Of a stretch of DNA of 24,133 nt, positions 14,237 to 19,087 are shown in pieces. The position numbers and the translations under genes were made by a program. The stretch's first letter is position 1, and each line of letters begins with the position of its first letter. A model generated the notes under the pieces. The model ran no database searches, was not told the DNA's origin, and was given only the letters and a program-made list of their open reading frames with translations. Source of the DNA: CAYJVP01 sp964373615 (GTDB taxonomy: Bacteria; Patescibacteriota; Patescibacteriia; UBA9934; GWF2-40-263); NCBI GenBank assembly GCA_964373615.1, contig CAYJVP010000003.1, positions 1 through 24,133 on the forward strand, given 5' to 3'.

Positions 14237-15757
14237 TTACTCACGCTTGTTCATAAGCTCTGAAGACAAAAAACGCCTTTCCTCCCATGCTCCATCAACC
14301 CATTCTTCCCATTGGACCACTCCGTCGTTCACCAAGGGTTCACGCGCCGTCTGACCCTCTCCCGAAACAGCGCCCATGAACCCGGACATACGGTCATAAA
14401 GCCACACCCTGGAGCCGGTATCTTGTGTTTTCAACCAGACAACAAATCTCCCATCCGTATTCGGTTGGGTGTCGTCGTAGGAATCGGATGTCAGCTCCGT
14501 GGTTCCGTCTGCTCGAGCAATCATAATCTCCCATCCGAAAGGAGTCAGCGACTGCCAGACAATCAATCGATAACTCGGGTCGGGAGACACGTCATCCACA
14601 AGATTATTTGTCAGCTGCGCGACGGCCGCTCCCTGTGTGTCGCGGGTGATCAACTCCCAATCATTCCCATCAAACCATTCCTCAACAACGCTCACCGTAT
14701 CGGGATTGATCAGATCCACAACAGGCAATAGGCTCGGCACATTTGTGTCTTCGGGCTCAAGCGTACTTGGTTCTGGTTCTGGTGGGGACGGTTGTCTGTG
14801 TAAAAGCAGGACGTTCCATGCTCTCGTCAACGCTTGCATGGCTTCACGAGCATTTTCCCCTGCCCGCACCCACTGTTTTGCATTGAGTCCAGCTTGCGAC
14901 CGACTGAGGCGCCCGCGAACCCGCACACGCTCTGCCGCAATCAGATCTCGCTCAACATCATTCAAACTTGCTCCCACAGATATCAATTCCCGCTCAAAAC
15001 GTTCAAATAAATCAACCGCATTTATTTTTTCGCGATAGGACAACGCAACCTCTTCTGTTGTGCTTTTGTCCGGAAGAATCTGTTCAAGGGCTTCAGTGGA
15101 TGAATCTGTTTCTTCTGCCGGTTTATTGAGCTCTTCATGAACCTCCCTTAAAAGACGATCCGTCTCCTGCGCGATCGTGATCGTGTACGAAAAATCACCC
15201 GTAGATAAGGCGAGCTGTGCGTCAAGAAATTTTCGCTCTGCCGGCAGAGCAAAACCACCTGCTTCATCTACACCATAGTTCCCTGACACAAACCGATCGA
15301 CAAGACGACCCATGTCAGCTTGAAGAATGAGTAACACCGCTTCGACATCTTGATATGTCAGGGGCGCCTCCTCAACAATAACCTCACCAACAACCGTCTC
15401 GGGAACAGTTTCCTCCTCACCAACAACCGTCTCGGGAACAGTTTCCTCCTCATCTAAGCTCCCGCCGTCGCTTTCGTTTGGACGGGCAAGGAAACCTGGG
15501 TCTGCCTCATCAGTCACGAGATCCTCCGAGGCTGCGCCCGAGCTCCCGCCTGGATCTCCCTCATCGGCAATTTCAACATTCGTGAATACAAAGACGGTTG
15601 ATCCTAATGTCAGAAGTCCAAGAACGCTCAAACCGACGCGTCGACGCATACAGGATCCCCAAGCGCGCATCCGACGAAAAAATCCAAGACGCGCGAGAGC
15701 CCCTGCATGCCACTCATCACGACACGTCTTCAATTTTTTCACGAGTTCTCGTTTCAT
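14237..15757 (-). CDS. Single-pass membrane protein with extracellular helical and TolB-like region
   Basis: 506 aa. A basic cytoplasmic segment (1-40) is followed by a membrane span at 41-59. An acidic linker (62-132) includes an exact tandem duplication, EEETVPETVVG twice (103-124). A predominantly helical region (~133-315) contains LLREVHEELNKPAEE and similar heptad-like stretches. A Pro/Glu linker (318-335) leads to a beta-rich end (~345-500) with repeated 'R(L/F)(I/V)VW' phrases (YRLIVWQSL, GRFVVWLKT, DGVVQWEEW), like the strands of TolB/WD-type propellers. The family was not identified. Its ATG overlaps the stop of the cohesin/dockerin gene (ATGA), and it ends 12 nt before the propeller gene's start, so the genes are co-translated. 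Confidence 0.75.
   Translation of the reverse strand: MKRELVKKLKTCRDEWHAGALARLGFFRRMRAWGSCMRRRVGLSVLGLLTLGSTVFVFTNVEIADEGDPGGSSGAASEDLVTDEADPGFLARPNESDGGSLDEEETVPETVVGEEETVPETVVGEVIVEEAPLTYQDVEAVLLILQADMGRLVDRFVSGNYGVDEAGGFALPAERKFLDAQLALSTGDFSYTITIAQETDRLLREVHEELNKPAEETDSSTEALEQILPDKSTTEEVALSYREKINAVDLFERFERELISVGASLNDVERDLIAAERVRVRGRLSRSQAGLNAKQWVRAGENAREAMQALTRAWNVLLLHRQPSPPEPEPSTLEPEDTNVPSLLPVVDLINPDTVSVVEEWFDGNDWELITRDTQGAAVAQLTNNLVDDVSPDPSYRLIVWQSLTPFGWEIMIARADGTTELTSDSYDDTQPNTDGRFVVWLKTQDTGSRVWLYDRMSGFMGAVSGEGQTAREPLVNDGVVQWEEWVDGAWEERRFLSSELMNKRE
15386..15451 (-). repeat. Exact 33-bp tandem duplication in coding DNA
   Basis: Units 15386-15418 and 15419-15451 are identical in all 33 bases, including synonymous positions, and encode 11 residues each in the extracellular linker of the 506-aa protein. 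Exact identity points to recent slippage or unequal crossover; copy number may vary between strains. Confidence 0.9.
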
Positions 15758-17859
15758 GTTGATAAACGATCAACGCATGTTATTTCTTCCGGAGGCCTCT
15801 TTGACCTCATGCAATGAATGATCAAAAGCAAAAGGGCAAGGATAAACACCAGAAGCTGCCAAGACCACTCACGGATCGCTTCCTCACTCATGAGAGTAAT
15901 CTTTTCTGTCCGAATATTCCCAGCTCGATCTACCGCGTGAACGCTATAGACATAATACCCGATCTCAAGCTCGGGAAGAAAAAATCGTTCTTCTCGTGTG
16001 CGTTCTACGATGGATCCATGTTGAATCCAGTACTCCTTCACGCCTGACATTTCATCTTCTGCGTGGAACGACAGCATCCACCTCTCTCCGTTTATGGTTT
16101 GAAGTTTTGTTTTGGAAACATCAAAAGGCAGCGGCGCTTCCCGATCGATCGCGAGTTCGTACGTGGAAACTTCACTCTTGAGTCCATCGCGTTCCCGCAG
16201 GATATGAAAGTACCATCGCCCATCGGTTGGCACATCGAAGGAAAGAAACGTCTGGGTCGTTGACGAGTTGAGCGTTTCTGCTTCTCCTGTTCGCGACTCG
16301 CTCAGCAAGTGCCAAAACACATCCTGGGGTTCATCTCGCGCTGCATCATCCCATTCCACCCTCACCAGAGGACTTGCCTTCCATACTCCTTCTTGAGGAT
16401 GCGTAGAAGAACGCAGCGGCACTCTTGGGATTTCCTCTTCCTCAAAAACCACAACGGGTTTTTTTAAGAGTGCGGCCAGATCTTCAAAAAAAATATCCAA
16501 ACCTACACCATTGGGTGTGTAGGCGATCGTGTCGTCTGTGTACGCAAACAGAGCCAGCCCATCCTGCTTCCAGGAAAATTCAAACGTGGCGATGTAGCCG
16601 TTCGTGCCAACAAACGCAACGGGAGCGCCTCCAACCAATCGGATCAGTCCCGCAGACATTTCATACGGCACTTTTGCCCACACGGAAAAAATGGAATCAT
16701 CGATATAGACATCTTCCAGAGTGAGCAAATCCGTGTCATACAGGAAACGCACATCCGCCACTTGGATTCCACTTGGCCCTGTATCAATAAGCGCATGCAC
16801 AATCACAAGATCATCGCGATAAACCACGCGAAAAGACACTGGCACTACTTGGAAAATGCCGCTCCCAGCATCCTCTCCCACAAAATGAAACAACGCTGGC
16901 TCACGATCGCGCGGAGCGCCGACCGTGAACTTGGAGGCATACGGCGTACTCCCAGCCCTCTCACCTTGCTGAGGCGGATCATAGGACGCGTCATAGGCCC
17001 CTGATTCGCTGAACTCTGTCAAAATCAGCGAAAAATCTCTCGCGTCAACATCGCCATCGAGGTCATAATCAACGGACGGATCATACAATTCGAAATATTC
17101 TAAAAAAATATTCACGTCTGCGATGTCCACGACGCCATCCCCATTTAAGTCAAACGTTGGTTCAGGAATAACAAACTCCTCTTCCTCTTCAACTGGTTCT
17201 TCCTCTTCAACTGGTTCCTCTTGTTCTTGTGGCACTTCCTCCGCTTCTTCTTCCGGCGTCTCCTCTTCCCCCTCTTCCTCCCCACCTCCGCCAAACGAAG
17301 CCCCCAACGAAAGGGGATGCTCCTCACTCACGCCAACTCGAGCATCTTGAATGAGGATGATTCCTGCGCCACTTTCAAGTAGATTTCCAGATGCGTCTCG
17401 TGTGGTGACAGAAAAGCTGTGGTTGCCTGATGTTGAAGGGTGGTAAAAGTTGGCTTGCCGACCCAAGAGGAGCGTCACGGGGGAACCAGCAAAAATCGTT
17501 TGGGAACTTGGAAGGGTAAGGGTGAGCTGATTCACACTAGGATTTGTGATCGTGTAGCCACCAAACAAACCACCCACCAACGACTGGGTTACACCGCTGA
17601 CGGTGAGTTCCATGTCAGCGGCGCCCAAAGATGCCGGCCACGTGAAACTGGTTTGCATCGAAACTTCGATCGATCCTGAAACAGGAACGGAAACACTGGG
17701 AGTAAATTCAAGCAGATACGTAGCCTGAGCGCCCGGCGTCATGGTGGACGGCGTCATGGAAACAGCCGAAAACGCATGAGCAGGCATGGGGAAAAAACCA
17801 AAAACAGCCACGAGGTTGACTCCAAGTATCAAAAAAAATCCATTTTTGCAACTAACCAT
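15754..17859 (-). CDS. Membrane-anchored surface protein with dockerin and cohesin-like domains
   Basis: 701 aa from ATG 17859; an earlier in-frame start would put a non-hydrophobic leader before the signal peptide. Signal peptide 1-29 (cleavage after AHA). Residues 30-178 form a beta domain shared with the 8263 protein. An acidic Glu-rich linker spans 194-229. Residues 236-285 are a type I dockerin-like pair of calcium loops: D237/N239/D241/D245/D248 and D264/D266/D268/D270/D272/D275. Residues ~335-460 resemble a cohesin (FRVVYRDDLVIVHALID, VRFLYDTDLLTLEDV, GYIATFEFSW). Two Ig/FN3-like domains (~485-655) end with a membrane helix (666-684) and a cytoplasmic tail. It is the first gene of the surface operon, divergent from the response regulator. 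Carrying both partners of a cohesin-dockerin pair suggests head-to-tail or intramolecular assembly. Confidence 0.78.
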   Translation of the reverse strand: MVSCKNGFFLILGVNLVAVFGFFPMPAHAFSAVSMTPSTMTPGAQATYLLEFTPSVSVPVSGSIEVSMQTSFTWPASLGAADMELTVSGVTQSLVGGLFGGYTITNPSVNQLTLTLPSSQTIFAGSPVTLLLGRQANFYHPSTSGNHSFSVTTRDASGNLLESGAGIILIQDARVGVSEEHPLSLGASFGGGGEEEGEEETPEEEAEEVPQEQEEPVEEEEPVEEEEEFVIPEPTFDLNGDGVVDIADVNIFLEYFELYDPSVDYDLDGDVDARDFSLILTEFSESGAYDASYDPPQQGERAGSTPYASKFTVGAPRDREPALFHFVGEDAGSGIFQVVPVSFRVVYRDDLVIVHALIDTGPSGIQVADVRFLYDTDLLTLEDVYIDDSIFSVWAKVPYEMSAGLIRLVGGAPVAFVGTNGYIATFEFSWKQDGLALFAYTDDTIAYTPNGVGLDIFFEDLAALLKKPVVVFEEEEIPRVPLRSSTHPQEGVWKASPLVRVEWDDAARDEPQDVFWHLLSESRTGEAETLNSSTTQTFLSFDVPTDGRWYFHILRERDGLKSEVSTYELAIDREAPLPFDVSKTKLQTINGERWMLSFHAEDEMSGVKEYWIQHGSIVERTREERFFLPELEIGYYVYSVHAVDRAGNIRTEKITLMSEEAIREWSWQLLVFILALLLLIIHCMRSKRPPEEITCVDRLST

Positions 17860-17887
17860 AGACACGTTGACACCGTCAGTGTAGCAT
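17859..17887 (+). promoter_or_regulatory. Divergent control region, candidate promoter and dyad
   Basis: The 45-bp gap between the surface operon and the response regulator holds TAGACA (17859-17864), a 17-nt spacer and TAGCAT (17882-17887) for the plus strand. A dyad ACACgtTGAC-acc-GTCAgTGT spans 17862-17882. TACACT on the minus strand (17883-17878) may be the -10 for the 17859 gene. The dyad would sit over both promoters. Confidence 0.35.
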
Positions 17888-17904
17888 GAGCTTGAGAGAA
17901 CGTT

Positions 17905-18285
17905 ATGAACACGGCACGCATTCTTCTCATCGATGACGATCCGAACATCCAAGAAATCTATGGCACCGCTTTGCGAGCGCACGGATTTGAGGTGTTGGAA
18001 TCACTCAATGGCACAGACGGACTTTCTCTTGCTATCACAGAACAGCCAGATCTGATATTGCTTGATTTACTTATGCCTGGGATGTCGGGATTTCAACTTT
18101 TGAAAAAACTCCGCAAAGACCCATGGGGGAAGAATGCAAAAGTCGTTGTCATTTCAAACCTGAAGAAAGAAGACAATGATATGGCCGTGGCTGAATATCT
18201 CGTTTTTGACTATCTAGATAAATCCGACCTCACGCTCGATGGTGTGTGTGCGAGAATTAAGTTTCTATTGGAAGCCAAAAGGTGA
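17905..18285 (+). CDS. Stand-alone response regulator receiver domain
   Basis: 126 aa, a complete CheY-like receiver with no output domain. The acidic pocket is D10-D12 (LIDDDP), the phosphoacceptor is D54 (LILLDLLMPGMSG), the switch residue is S84 (VVISN) and the conserved lysine is K106 (YLDKSD). It should be phosphorylated by a histidine kinase and act by protein contact, since there is no DNA-binding domain. It is divergent from the surface operon and converges, with a 29-bp overlap, on a remnant of a histidine kinase ATPase domain. A weak GAGAG lies upstream of the ATG. Confidence 0.92.
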   Translation: MNTARILLIDDDPNIQEIYGTALRAHGFEVLESLNGTDGLSLAITEQPDLILLDLLMPGMSGFQLLKKLRKDPWGKNAKVVVISNLKKEDNDMAVAEYLVFDYLDKSDLTLDGVCARIKFLLEAKR

Positions 18286-18475
18286 ACAGCGTTCCCTTTC
18301 CTTCTTCCGATGTAAACGAGATTTCGCCTCTCATTTCTTCTACGAGCATCTTGGTGATGAAGAATAACCCGAGCCCTTCATGCGGGCTGTTTTCATTTTG
18401 ACGAACCCTCAGAAAACCTCGACCGTTGTCCACTGTAATCCAAAATTTTCCGCGTCTGCTGTCTCCTCCATCCAC
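18257..18475 (-). pseudogene. Histidine kinase ATPase-domain remnant (C-terminal part)
   Basis: A 72-codon frame carries the end of a HATPase_c domain: G1 box DNGRGF, G2 box GLGLFFITKML, and the closing GEISFTSEEGKGTLFTFWLP. The N box, dimerisation helix with phospho-histidine, and sensor are missing, so it cannot be a working kinase. Only a GTG at 18475 could start it, and that lies inside the 3D-protein gene. Its first ~22 codons overlap that gene in another frame. Its last 29 bp overlap the response regulator. It is probably the leftover of the cognate kinase of that regulator; a short expressed ATPase fragment is the less likely alternative. Confidence 0.8.
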
Positions 18476-18930
18476 ACGTCCATGTGGCGTCGATACCGAC
18501 GGTTCATGCGGTCCTCGACGATAAACACCTCATCGCCGAACAGCTCTGGCAACTTCACGCGGGTGCCGATCGGCAAAAAGTTTGCGGCAATGACGCCATG
18601 ACGCACCGATGTCCCAGAAGCCGTGACTGTTGGCGTCGCGTCCGTCTGCCAGACGTCCGAAGAATACGCCGTAACGGGGAGCGTCAAAATTTTAGTTGGC
18701 GAACCATCCTCGGCCTCCGGAAGCTCTCCGAACGGACGCGTCCCGTTTTGCATGGCATCAATTTCCAGGGCGAGCTCGGCTCCGGTACGCAACCGAGGGC
18801 CGAGGTCCAAGATGGCATCGGCAACGGTCGGCGCGGCCAAATATATCCCGAGCGCAAGCATGAGACCGACCGTCGCCAGTTCAATTTTTTCTATTCGTTT
18901 CGTTTTTTGAGTCCGTTTGATTTTTGGCAT
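18409..18930 (-). CDS. Membrane-anchored 3D-domain protein
   Basis: 173 aa. A basic N-terminus (MPKIKRTQKTKRIEK) and one membrane span at about 18-38 are followed by a 3D (Asp-Asp-Asp) domain: TLPVTAYSS (83-91), TASGTSVRHGVIAANFLPIGTRV (103-125), FIVEDRMNRRY (136-146), MDVWM (150-154) and AENFGLQWTTVEVF (160-173). In MltA-like and YabE/Rpf-like proteins this double-psi barrel cuts or binds peptidoglycan. The domain is complete to its normal end. ATG 18930 has AAGGA about 10 nt upstream. It is divergent from the PBP gene, which fits a cell-wall role. The last ~20 codons overlap the histidine kinase remnant in another frame. Confidence 0.87.
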   Translation of the reverse strand: MPKIKRTQKTKRIEKIELATVGLMLALGIYLAAPTVADAILDLGPRLRTGAELALEIDAMQNGTRPFGELPEAEDGSPTKILTLPVTAYSSDVWQTDATPTVTASGTSVRHGVIAANFLPIGTRVKLPELFGDEVFIVEDRMNRRYRRHMDVWMEETADAENFGLQWTTVEVF

Positions 18931-19049
18931 AATGCCGGGTCCTTCCCTCCTTGAATCGCCCATCCTACAGAAAAACTTCCCACCTGTGGAAGCGGCCGTT
19001 AGTGTACCAGAAAAAAGCCGAAACGCCAACGGGACATATCCACCCACCC

Positions 19050-19078
19050 TGGACGGACAGGAAGATTTTGCCTAAAAT
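19050..19078 (+). promoter_or_regulatory. Promoter of the PBP gene, leaderless
   Basis: TGGACG (19050-19055), a 17-nt spacer and TAAAAT (19073-19078) lie 9 nt before the ATG at 19088. The TTGCCT/AGGCAA stem spanning the -10 (19069-19086) would hide the AAGG if a longer transcript were made. Confidence 0.55.
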
Positions 19079-19087
19079 AAGGCAACT

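Noticed and set aside
15754..17859. Sortase (LPxTG) or PEP-CTERM type anchoring of the surface proteins
   Set aside because: No LPxTG or PEP motif precedes the C-terminal helices; the basic tails fit plain membrane anchors.
17867..17872. Perfect -35 hexamer TTGACA before the response regulator
   Set aside because: No -10-like hexamer lies 15-19 nt downstream (the sequence there is GCTTGA); TAGACA/TAGCAT is the better pair.
17860..17982. Upstream-extended start for the cohesin/dockerin protein
   Set aside because: The extra 41 residues are not hydrophobic, would bury the signal peptide, and overlap the divergent gene's start and promoter.
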